Origin: Neisseria perflava | Lineage (GTDB): Bacteria > Pseudomonadota > Gammaproteobacteria > Burkholderiales > Neisseriaceae | NCBI RefSeq assembly: GCF_002863305.2 | Contig: NZ_CP136962.1 | Span: 124,001-188,000, forward strand | Length of the DNA stretch: 64,000 nt | Direction of reading: 5' to 3' | Part shown: positions 8,157-15,164 of the stretch, in pieces | Numbering within the stretch: position 1 is the stretch's first letter | Layout: the number at the start of each line of letters is the position of its first letter | Notes under the pieces: model-generated | What the model was told of the DNA's origin: nothing | Database searches by the model: none | What the model saw: only the letters and a program-made list of their open reading frames with translations | Translations under genes and position numbers: made by a program

Positions 8157-9260
8157 ATGAATAATCATTTACCAAAAATTAAAACCATACGGGTTATGTT
8201 ACAGGAGATGGGTGAGCAACAGCAGGCGGTATTCCGTATGGCATTTAAAATGCACAATACGACGAATTACGTCATCGTTTCCCCTGATTCTGATGAAAAA
8301 CCGGATTTGGTATTGGTTGATACCGATACTCCGGTAGGTGTAGAAGCTTGGAAAGAGTCGAAGAAAACTTATCCGGAAGTACCTGTGGCTATGTTTTCTT
8401 CCGAGTTGCCGACAGTAACGACTCCTTATTTGGCTAAGCCGGTCAAATTTGATACCTTGTTTCCTGTTTTGCGCAGCCTGGCTCAAGGTGGCAATGTTTT
8501 TGAGCCGTCTGAGCAACAAGCGGCTGAAGAGAATAAAAGACAATCCAATTCTGATGGTACAAGAAAAGCAACCATTCGCAGATTTAATCCAAATAAAGGC
8601 TTGTTGGGTGCGCTGAAATTTGCCAGTCAAGGACATCAAGATGTTGCTGTTTTGCATGAAGGTAAGCCGATATTAATCGTGTTTCCTAGTATTCAGCGTG
8701 TACTGTTGACAGTTGGTGCCAATGAGTTGGAGAAATTGTGTAAGAACGATAACTTGGCTGTCGTGTGTAAGGCTGTTCCTGATAATCCTCAATGGAAAGA
8801 AAAAGCCAAAGTCACTATTATGTCATGCTTGTGGCAAATGGCTATTTGGACTGCATCAGGCCGTCTGATTTATCCGATGACGCCGCAAACTGTCTTTACA
8901 CTCAAGCGTTGGCCAAACTTAACCCGTTTGGCACATGTTCCGGAATCTATGCGTTTGTCGGCATTTTTGACGAAAACATCTGTTAATCTGAACATCCTCT
9001 ATAAAGTCATGCCTTTAGAAATGCCTGATATTTTGAATTATTTATCGGCAACATATATGACAGGCTTTTTGGCGACAGATACAGAGTTTGCAACTGATGC
9101 GCACAATGCGCCTTCGTTGAATGAACAGATTGATGTGAATAGCAAAGATGTACCTGAAACAGCAATGAGCAAAGAGGCTCAAAAAATTGCCGGTCCGTCT
9201 AAAGAACAACCTCGCGGCCTGTTGCAACGCCTGATGCGTAAGTTGCTGGGCAAATCGTAA
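8157..9260 (+). CDS. Degenerate receiver-domain protein of the GTPase operon
   Basis: 367 residues from ATG 8157 (a GTG directly before it is also possible). Residues about 10-115 have the layout of a response-regulator receiver: acidic D50, D55 and D57 in KPDLVLVDTDTP, and K94-P95 at the usual lysine-proline position. The N-terminal acidic pair is not visible, so phosphorylation is doubtful. Residues about 140-320 form a second, unassigned domain with a Trp-rich segment (KRWPNLTRLAHVPESMRLSA). The C-terminal 60 residues are polar and end in a basic helix. It starts 23 bases after the FimV-like gene and ends 10 bases before the GTPase gene, so it is co-transcribed. Probably an adaptor or regulator of the GTPase. 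Confidence 0.65.
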   Translation: MNNHLPKIKTIRVMLQEMGEQQQAVFRMAFKMHNTTNYVIVSPDSDEKPDLVLVDTDTPVGVEAWKESKKTYPEVPVAMFSSELPTVTTPYLAKPVKFDTLFPVLRSLAQGGNVFEPSEQQAAEENKRQSNSDGTRKATIRRFNPNKGLLGALKFASQGHQDVAVLHEGKPILIVFPSIQRVLLTVGANELEKLCKNDNLAVVCKAVPDNPQWKEKAKVTIMSCLWQMAIWTASGRLIYPMTPQTVFTLKRWPNLTRLAHVPESMRLSAFLTKTSVNLNILYKVMPLEMPDILNYLSATYMTGFLATDTEFATDAHNAPSLNEQIDVNSKDVPETAMSKEAQKIAGPSKEQPRGLLQRLMRKLLGKS

Positions 9261-9270
9261 AGGACACGTC

Positions 9271-9807
9271 ATGAAAGAAAATAAAATTATCTTTACCGGT
9301 CCTGTTGGCGTAGGTAAAACCACTGCAATTTCAGCTTTATCTGATGAACCGCCGGTTCAAACCGATGCATCCGCATCCGATATGACACTTGTCCGCAAGG
9401 GGTACACGACTGTGGCAATGGACTACGGTGTCATTCATTTGGATGAGGAAACTAAGGTTCACCTTTATGGTACGCCTGGTCAGGAGCGTTTTAATTTCAT
9501 GTGGGAAATTCTGAGCCAAGGCAGTATGGGCTTGGTGCTTCTTTTGGATAATACAAGAAGCAATCCATTGAAAGACTTGCAATTCTTCTTGGATGCATTC
9601 CGGGAGTTGCTGAAAAAAGCGCCTCTGGTTGTAGGGGTAACAAAGATGGATATCCGATCCTTACCAAGCGTGGATGTTTATCAAAAATATTTAGCACAGA
9701 ATAATTTTAATGTACCGGTTTTTGAGATTGATGCGCGTCGAGAAGACGATGTAAAACAATTGGTTACTGCCATGTTGTTCTCAATTGACCCCGGATTAGA
9801 GGTATAA
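9271..9807 (+). CDS. Small Ras-like GTPase (MglA/CvnD type)
   Basis: 178 residues, cytosolic. G1: GPVGVGKT at residues 10-17. G3: YGTPGQERF at 66-74, where the usual DxxG Asp is Gly67. G4: TKMD at 124-127. G5: IDA at 153-155. The Gly-Thr-Pro-Gly-Gln form of G3 is typical of the prokaryotic small GTPases paired with roadblock proteins (CvnD of Streptomyces conservons), related to MglA, which sets cell polarity in Myxococcus and Thermus. Its operon includes a clear roadblock/LC7 gene, the expected GTPase-activating partner family. ATG follows AAAGGACACGTC. Being a GTPase is near certain; the process it controls is inferred. Confidence 0.9.
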   Translation: MKENKIIFTGPVGVGKTTAISALSDEPPVQTDASASDMTLVRKGYTTVAMDYGVIHLDEETKVHLYGTPGQERFNFMWEILSQGSMGLVLLLDNTRSNPLKDLQFFLDAFRELLKKAPLVVGVTKMDIRSLPSVDVYQKYLAQNNFNVPVFEIDARREDDVKQLVTAMLFSIDPGLEV

Positions 9808-9808
9808 G

Positions 9809-10450
9809 ATGGAAGCGACACTCTCTTTACAAGCAAATTTATATCCTAAGATTACACCGGCGGGTGCGTATTATGCTGTTTCAAGTGATACGCCCAGTGC
9901 CAGCAGAACTTTATTGTATGGTCTGTTGCGTGCAGAGCCGTCTGAAACCATCAGCAGCGAAAAAATCTTGGCGTGGGCGGATACCAGCGACATCAATACC
10001 GCTTTGAACCTACTGTATCGCCTCCAACGCTTGGAATTTTTGTATGGTGATGAGGAAATCAGCACAGACGACATCCATTTGACTGACGAGCAATTGCCTA
10101 CATTGTTGGAACAGTTGTCTAATTCTGGCAAAGCTTTATTGGCTGATGAAAACGGTTTGTATTTTGCCAATGCCAATTTCCATCATGAGGCTGCGGAAGA
10201 GTTGGGCCTTTTGGCGAGCGAAGTGGCCAAAATGGAAGACAATCACCGTCTTTTGATTCGCAATAACCTGCATATCAATAATAGCGCATGGGGTATTTGT
10301 GATCCTTCAGGCCAAAGTGAATTGACCTTTTTCCCTCTGTATATTGGCATGACCAAGCTGATTTTGGTAATTGGCGGAATGCCTGACTTAAATAAAGAGG
10401 CTTTTGTTACTTTGGTTAAAGTGCTGTACCACCGATACGGCAGCCGTTGA
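9809..10450 (+). CDS. Unnamed protein with a possible cryptic roadblock fold
   Basis: 213 residues, no signal peptide or membrane helix. It starts one base after the GTPase stop codon, so translation is probably coupled. Residues 1-90 look like a helical, winged-helix-like region. Residues about 105-210 follow the order helix, two strands (GKALLADENGLYFANANF), long helix (EEAAEELGLLASEVAKM), three strands (SELTFFPLYIGMTKLILVIG) and final helix, which is the roadblock/LC7 topology. I recognise no named family. It may be a second roadblock subunit or take the place of the DUF742 protein of Streptomyces conservons. Confidence 0.6.
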   Translation: MEATLSLQANLYPKITPAGAYYAVSSDTPSASRTLLYGLLRAEPSETISSEKILAWADTSDINTALNLLYRLQRLEFLYGDEEISTDDIHLTDEQLPTLLEQLSNSGKALLADENGLYFANANFHHEAAEELGLLASEVAKMEDNHRLLIRNNLHINNSAWGICDPSGQSELTFFPLYIGMTKLILVIGGMPDLNKEAFVTLVKVLYHRYGSR

Positions 10451-10489
10451 TTTTTGCCTGACCGATATTTATTTTAGAATGGAGCGACT

Positions 10490-10849
10490 ATGCAACAACT
10501 ATTAATCTCTGTATTAAGCGATTTGAACAATACCTCTGCGGATATCACTGCTTCTGCAGTTATTTCTACAGACGGCCTGCCGATCGCAACCATGCTGCCT
10601 TCCCACTTGAATGCAGACCGTGTAGGTGCGATGTCGGCAACGCTTTTGGCATTGGGCAATCGTTCCGTACATGAGTTGGCTTGCGGTGAGTTGGATCAGG
10701 TAATGGTTAAAGGTAAAAATGGCTATATTCTGTTGAGTCAAGCAGGTGAAAATGCAGTGTTGGCATTGATGGCAAAAGAAAGCGGTAAATTGGGCTTGAT
10801 TTTGTTGGATGCGAAACGTGCAGCCAAACAAATTGCTGAAATATTATAA
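10490..10849 (+). CDS. Roadblock/LC7 domain protein (MglB-like)
   Basis: 119 residues, one domain. The roadblock pattern is clear: an N-terminal helix, a strand pair with ASAVISTDGLPIATMLP, a central helix (ADRVGAMSATLLALGNRSV), three strands including YILLSQAGENAVLALMA and a C-terminal helix. Such proteins dimerise and act as activating or scaffolding partners of Ras-like GTPases (MglB, CvnB). It is the last gene of the operon, 39 bases after the previous stop, with GGAGCGACT before ATG. No strong terminator follows; the next 100 bases are very AT-rich and lead to the tRNA promoter. Confidence 0.88.
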   Translation: MQQLLISVLSDLNNTSADITASAVISTDGLPIATMLPSHLNADRVGAMSATLLALGNRSVHELACGELDQVMVKGKNGYILLSQAGENAVLALMAKESGKLGLILLDAKRAAKQIAEIL

Positions 10850-10908
10850 AAATTTCTTTATAAATTAAAAAAATATAAAAATATTTTTATTTTTATATAG
10901 ATTGTTGC

Positions 10909-10936
10909 TTGACAGGCTTCTGATATTTTCTATACA
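10909..10936 (+). promoter_or_regulatory. Strong sigma-70 promoter of tRNA-Asn
   Basis: TTGACA (10909-10914), a 16-base spacer and TATACA (10931-10936). It lies about 15 bases before the mature tRNA 5' end. Confidence 0.85.
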
Positions 10937-10950
10937 ATTCCATCTTTAAT

Positions 10951-11026
10951 TCCCCGATAGCTCAGTCGGTAGAGCGACGGACTGTTAATCCGCAGGTCCC
11001 TGGTTCGAGCCCAGGTCGGGGAGCCA
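10951..11026 (+). tRNA. tRNA-Asn (anticodon GTT)
   Basis: The 76-base cloverleaf has a 7-bp acceptor stem (TCCCCGA/TCGGGGA), the D-arm AGCTCAGTCGGTAGAGC, anticodon loop CTGTTAA with GTT at 10984-10986, the T-arm with GGTTCGAGCCC, and an encoded CCA at 11024-11026. It has its own promoter and a terminator directly after it, so it is an independent unit. Confidence 0.98.
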
Positions 11027-11031
11027 GATTT

Positions 11032-11060
11032 GAAAACCACCATCTTGTATGGTGGTTTTT
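11032..11060 (+). terminator. Terminator of tRNA-Asn
   Basis: AAAACCACCAT and ATGGTGGTTTTT form a stem with a T-run, 6 bases after the tRNA. Confidence 0.9.
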
Positions 11061-11140
11061 ATTTTTATCTATTATTCATTTGTTAGTCTTTTTCAGATAT
11101 TGAAATGCTTGGTGAGATGGTTGTACTTAATGCTCCAATT

Positions 11141-11152
11141 TTCAGACGACCT
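11141..11152 (-). repeat. Mucosa-type DNA uptake sequence upstream of the TfpX/TfpZ gene
   Basis: TTCAGACGACCT, single copy, 80 bases before the gene. It differs by one base from the prevailing AG form. Confidence 0.8.
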
Positions 11153-11232
11153 GCCAATATATTTAAATATCTCATTTATTTTTTTAAGCTGTACATAATA
11201 TTTATAGAGAAAATAATATCTTATTGTTATCT

Positions 11233-12024
11233 ATGGAAAGCGCACATACATTACATTCTTCATCACGCCTTCGGTTTGCATTAAAAAATGTGGCATGGCA
11301 TTTGTTGATTAGTCTGATTTTGGCAGGATTGGCCGCTTTGTTGGTATTCGGAGTTTGGTATCCTTATCCGTATGCCGAGCTAACGAGCGGATTGGCTTTA
11401 TATAAACTGGTCATTTCAGTAGATATTGTTTGTGGCCCGTTGCTGACTTTGATTCTTGCCAGTCCGAGCAAGAAACTTAAAGAGAGGGTTATTGATTTTT
11501 CCTTAATCGGCATGATTCAGCTGGCTGCTTTGATTTATGGTTTATATAGTGTATCTTTGGCGCGTCCGGTGGTTACCGCATTCGAAACCGATAGGATAAA
11601 TGTGGTAACTGCTGCAGAAATTGATGTAGATGATTTGCGCCATGCCCCGAAGGATTTGCAGGATTTATCTTGGTTTGGCGTGCGCCGTGTTGGGTTGCGT
11701 GAAGCAACGAGTCTGGATGAGGTTAACCAAAGTCTTGATTTGTCTTTGAAAGGTATTGAACCGAGTATGAGGCCTTCTTGGTGGTTGCCAGATTCGCAGC
11801 AAGAGCGTGAGAAAATCCGTAAGGCAATGAAACCGTTGTTTATTTTGGTAAAAGCCCGTGGTATGAATGAGGACTCAATTTTGGAACAGGCTTCGCTGAT
11901 AAATGATGGGAAAGAGTTGTATTTCTTGCCGTTTACCAGTGCGCGAAGTAAAGAATGGATTGTGATATTGAATGATCAGGCAGATTTCTTGGGTTATGCG
12001 CCGATTGATGGTTTTATCAAGTAA
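11233..12024 (+). CDS. TfpX/TfpZ family type IV pilin accessory protein
   Basis: 263 residues from ATG 11233; an in-frame TTG at 11224 is less likely, and no good ribosome binding site is seen for either. The family features are clear: a first membrane helix, the YPYPYAELTSG segment, VDIVCGPLLTLIL, further membrane helices, and ARPVVTAFETDR at the start of a periplasmic C-terminal domain. Members assist assembly or stability of particular type IV pilins, usually encoded beside the pilin gene; here no pilin gene is adjacent. A mucosa-type uptake sequence (11141-11152) lies upstream and an AG-type one just after the stop codon. Confidence 0.85.
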   Translation: MESAHTLHSSSRLRFALKNVAWHLLISLILAGLAALLVFGVWYPYPYAELTSGLALYKLVISVDIVCGPLLTLILASPSKKLKERVIDFSLIGMIQLAALIYGLYSVSLARPVVTAFETDRINVVTAAEIDVDDLRHAPKDLQDLSWFGVRRVGLREATSLDEVNQSLDLSLKGIEPSMRPSWWLPDSQQEREKIRKAMKPLFILVKARGMNEDSILEQASLINDGKELYFLPFTSARSKEWIVILNDQADFLGYAPIDGFIK

Positions 12025-12222
12025 GAAAAGGCCGTCTGAAAGCTGGTAAGTGATGGTATAGGCTGTTTTTAAAAGAAAATATGCTGTCAGACTTTGCCTT
12101 TCTTTCGTCAAACTGATAAACTGTTTGCCATTATTGTTGATCGAGGCATAAATTTTTTATGAAAGACGCAGAGCAGAGTAGTTGTTATATCGCTTCTTTC
12201 CCTTTATTTATGTCCGAACTTT

Positions 12223-12260
12223 GGCAGTCTGTCCGTTTTAAGCGGAACGGCTGCCTTTTT
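12223..12260 (+). terminator. Terminator-like hairpin in the leader of the TerC gene
   Basis: GGCAG pairs with CTGCC, and GTCCG with CGGA(A)C, followed by TTTTTG, 25 bases before the TerC start. It may end an upstream transcript or attenuate the TerC mRNA. No riboswitch core could be recognised upstream of it. Confidence 0.6.
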
Positions 12261-12284
12261 GTATTTTAAAGGAACGCAATCATT

Positions 12285-13844
12285 ATGGATTTCAGTTGGT
12301 TGGCCGAGCCGCATACTTGGATAGGCTTTGCCACGCTTCTGGTTTTGGAAGTTGTTTTAGGTATTGATAACCTTGTTTTCGTAGCGATTTTGGCAAACAA
12401 GGTCAAACCGTCGCAACGGGATAGGGCGCGGATAACGGGCTTGGGTTTGGCCGTTGTTATTCGGATTTTCATGCTGGGCTTTATGGCGCACATCATGACG
12501 CTGACGCGTCCTTTGTTTGAGTTGGGCGGTCTGGAGATTTCCGGCAAAGACATGATTATGTTTGCCGGCGGTATTTTCCTGCTTTATAAAGCGACTACCG
12601 AGCTGCACGAACGCCTTGAAGGCCATAATCAATTTGCTGTTGCTGAAGGGCAGAAGAAGCATTCTGCTTTTTGGGGCGTTGTGGCGCAAATCTTGATTTT
12701 GGATGCGGTTTTCTCTATCGATTCTGTTATTACGGCAGTGGCGATGGTGGATCATATTGTGGTGGCAATGGGTGCGGTTGTTGTGGCGATGACGGTGATG
12801 ATTTCCGCCAGCAAACTGTTGACTGCCTTTGTGGACAAGCATCCGACCGTTGTGATGTTGTGTCTGGGTTTCTTGTTGATGATCGGTTTTAGCCTGATTG
12901 CGGAAGCCTTCCATTTCCATATTCCGAAAGGCTATTTGTATGCGGCGATCGGCTTCTCGATTTTGATCGAACTGTTTAATCAGGTTTCGCAAAAGAATGC
13001 CCGCAAAAATGACTACATCAGCACTTCTTGGCGTAAGCGCACCGCTGAAAATGTGTTGGGCATGATGGGTATCCGCGAAAGCATTTTGGCAAAAGCAGGC
13101 GATAATGGCGGCGATGACGAGCATTTTGAAGAAAACGAAAAATCCATGATTCGCAGCGTGCTGACTTTGGCGGAGCGTCCGATTATGGGCGTGATGATTC
13201 CGCGTCGGGAAATCGAGAAATTGGATATTTCCCAAAGTCGGGAAGAGCAAAATGCGCAGCTGAAAAATACGCCGTATAGCCGTTTGTTGGTTGTCGGTAA
13301 GGCAGGTGTAGATGAGCCTTTGGGATATATCAGTAAAAAAGATTTGCTGAACCAGCTGCTTGAATCGGGAGAAATCAATATTCAGACGGCCTTGCGCCAA
13401 CCATTGATTTTGCCGGACAGTACGACGGCATTGAATGCTATAGAATTGTTCCGTCAAAGCAGCGCGGATTATGCGTTGGTGGTGGACGAGTTTGGCGCGG
13501 TGCTGGGTATGGTAACCATGAAAGATTTGTTGGAAACCATTGCCGGTGAGTTTCCCGAAGAGTTTGAGCGTGAGGAAGAAGAAGCTGCTCCAGCCAGTCA
13601 GGATGAAACACTGTCTGTGGATGGTGCATTGGAGTATGTGGAATTGGCTTCACAATTAAATCTGCCTGCTCAAGAGGAAGACGCGGACTTCCATACCGTT
13701 GCCGGCTTGATCATGGAAGAATTGCAAAGTATTCCTGATGTGGGCGATTTCATCGATTACCATGGCTGGCGTTTTGAAGTGGTTGAGAAGGACGGACAAC
13801 GGATTACCCGTGTAAAAATCAATCGTTTGCCGGAAGAAGAATAA
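12285..13844 (+). CDS. TerC family membrane protein with CBS and CorC/HlyC domains
   Basis: 519 residues. Residues 1-240 form the TerC domain with about seven membrane helices (FATLLVLEVVLGIDNLVF; the second acidic pair in LDAVFSIDSVITAV). A linker of about 60 residues follows, then paired CBS domains at about 295-425 (VMIPRREIEKLD; ADYALVVDEFGAVLGMVT), and a CorC/HlyC transporter-associated domain at about 440-515. This is the YoaE/YegH architecture. TerC proteins are linked to manganese or other metal export, with metalation of secreted enzymes proposed; CBS domains sense nucleotides. AAAGGAACG gives a good ribosome site. Family is sure; substrate is inferred. Confidence 0.92.
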   Translation: MDFSWLAEPHTWIGFATLLVLEVVLGIDNLVFVAILANKVKPSQRDRARITGLGLAVVIRIFMLGFMAHIMTLTRPLFELGGLEISGKDMIMFAGGIFLLYKATTELHERLEGHNQFAVAEGQKKHSAFWGVVAQILILDAVFSIDSVITAVAMVDHIVVAMGAVVVAMTVMISASKLLTAFVDKHPTVVMLCLGFLLMIGFSLIAEAFHFHIPKGYLYAAIGFSILIELFNQVSQKNARKNDYISTSWRKRTAENVLGMMGIRESILAKAGDNGGDDEHFEENEKSMIRSVLTLAERPIMGVMIPRREIEKLDISQSREEQNAQLKNTPYSRLLVVGKAGVDEPLGYISKKDLLNQLLESGEINIQTALRQPLILPDSTTALNAIELFRQSSADYALVVDEFGAVLGMVTMKDLLETIAGEFPEEFEREEEEAAPASQDETLSVDGALEYVELASQLNLPAQEEDADFHTVAGLIMEELQSIPDVGDFIDYHGWRFEVVEKDGQRITRVKINRLPEEE

Positions 13845-13860
13845 GTAAAAGCTAATATAG

Positions 13861-13898
13861 TAAAGGCCGTCTGAAAATGTTCAGACGGCCTTTTTATT
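13861..13898. terminator. Terminator between the TerC gene and anmK
   Basis: An inverted pair of AG-type uptake sequences with flanking A- and T-runs, shared by convergent genes. Confidence 0.9.
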
Positions 13899-13907
13899 GA
13901 TTCAATT

Positions 13908-15011
13908 TTAGTTGCCGTAATGTCCCGAGCCTAAGATTCGGTGTGAATGTGCGCCGGTTGCATGGTGGGGATTGCTTGGAACTTGATTGCACCAACAGGC
14001 GGCAAGCCAGGCAAAAGCGGCAGCTTCGACCCATTGCGGGTCAAGATGGAGCTTGGCTGTGCTGTGCAATTTGGTGTCGGGAGAAAACAGGGTTTCTAAG
14101 TCATGCATTAACACCGGATTGCGGATGCCGCCACCACAGATATAAAGATGATGAATCGCCGGGGCAGCTTGTTTGGTCGCATCAAAAATGGTTTGTGCAG
14201 TATAAAAGACCAATGTACGTATCACATCTTCCGGCTTTTCATTACCTTTCAGACGGCCTTGAAGCCAGCTTAGGGAAAACAACTCTCGGCCTGTACTTTT
14301 GGGATAAGGGCGGCTGAAGTAAGGATGGTCGAGCAGGTTAGCGAGCAGGTCGGGGAGGATTTTGCCTTGTGCGGCTTTTTCCCCGTTTTTGTCGTAAGGC
14401 TGCTGCCAGATATGTTGCATCCATGCATCCATCAGCATATTGCCGGGGCCGGTATCGAAGCCGAAAGAAGGGCTGTCGGGCGGGAGGATGCTGATATTGG
14501 AAATGCCTCCAATGTTGAGTACGGCTCGGGTTTCATTCGCATCTTGAAATAGCGCTTCGTGAAAAGCGGGGACGAGGGGTGCACCTTGACCGTTGCAGGC
14601 AAGGTCGCGGCTGCGGAAGTCGCCGACCGTGAAAATGCCGGTCAGTTCGGCTAAAAGCGAGAGGTTGACCAGTTGAATGCTGTAACCGTGTTCAGGTGCA
14701 TGGCGGATGGTTTGTCCGTGACAGCCGATTGCGGCAATGTCTTTAGCCGACAGGTTTTGTTCTGCCAATAGTTGTTGGACGGTTTGGGCGTATAGGCGAC
14801 TGAGTATTTGCGCCAGGATATTGCTTCTGTGCAATTCATTTTCGCCTATGTCTTGTAGTGCCAACAATTCTTGGCGCAGGCCGTCTGAATAGGGTAGAAA
14901 GCTGTGGGCAACGGCTCGTTGCCATTGCTTGCCCTGCATTTGAATCAGTACGGCATCGGCACCGTCCATGCTGGTTCCGGACATGATGCCGATATAGTAT
15001 TGGGGTTGCAT
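13908..15011 (-). CDS. anmK: Anhydro-N-acetylmuramic acid kinase
   Basis: 367 residues, normal length. It phosphorylates and opens 1,6-anhydro-MurNAc to MurNAc-6-phosphate in peptidoglycan recycling, in the cytosol. Seen: the N-terminal GIMSGTSMDGADAVLI phosphate-binding motif, IGCHGQTIRH, NIGGISNIS and FDTGPGNMLMDAW, all characteristic of the family, and a C-terminal CGGGIRNPVL. Two uptake sequences are embedded in the frame. It is monocistronic. Confidence 0.97.
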   Translation of the reverse strand: MQPQYYIGIMSGTSMDGADAVLIQMQGKQWQRAVAHSFLPYSDGLRQELLALQDIGENELHRSNILAQILSRLYAQTVQQLLAEQNLSAKDIAAIGCHGQTIRHAPEHGYSIQLVNLSLLAELTGIFTVGDFRSRDLACNGQGAPLVPAFHEALFQDANETRAVLNIGGISNISILPPDSPSFGFDTGPGNMLMDAWMQHIWQQPYDKNGEKAAQGKILPDLLANLLDHPYFSRPYPKSTGRELFSLSWLQGRLKGNEKPEDVIRTLVFYTAQTIFDATKQAAPAIHHLYICGGGIRNPVLMHDLETLFSPDTKLHSTAKLHLDPQWVEAAAFAWLAACWCNQVPSNPHHATGAHSHRILGSGHYGN

Positions 15012-15164
15012 TTCGGTTACAGAAAGAGAAGGTAAAACGGCATTTTAACGCCTTTTGACGTTTTTACGGGAATTTCGGCATTTAATGTAAATAGTTGGTG
15101 CAAGAAAGATTACAAAAAGGTTAAAATAACGCGACTCAACATGTTTTCCAAAAGGAAACTTTCC

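Noticed and set aside
12140-12260. yybP-ykoY (manganese) riboswitch before the TerC gene
   Set aside because: The conserved GGGGAGUA core and its partner were not found. Only a terminator hairpin is supported.
13382-13394. Uptake sequences within genes as signs of gene insertion
   Set aside because: In-frame uptake sequences are normal in Neisseria and occur in many core genes here; they are not evidence of transfer alone.
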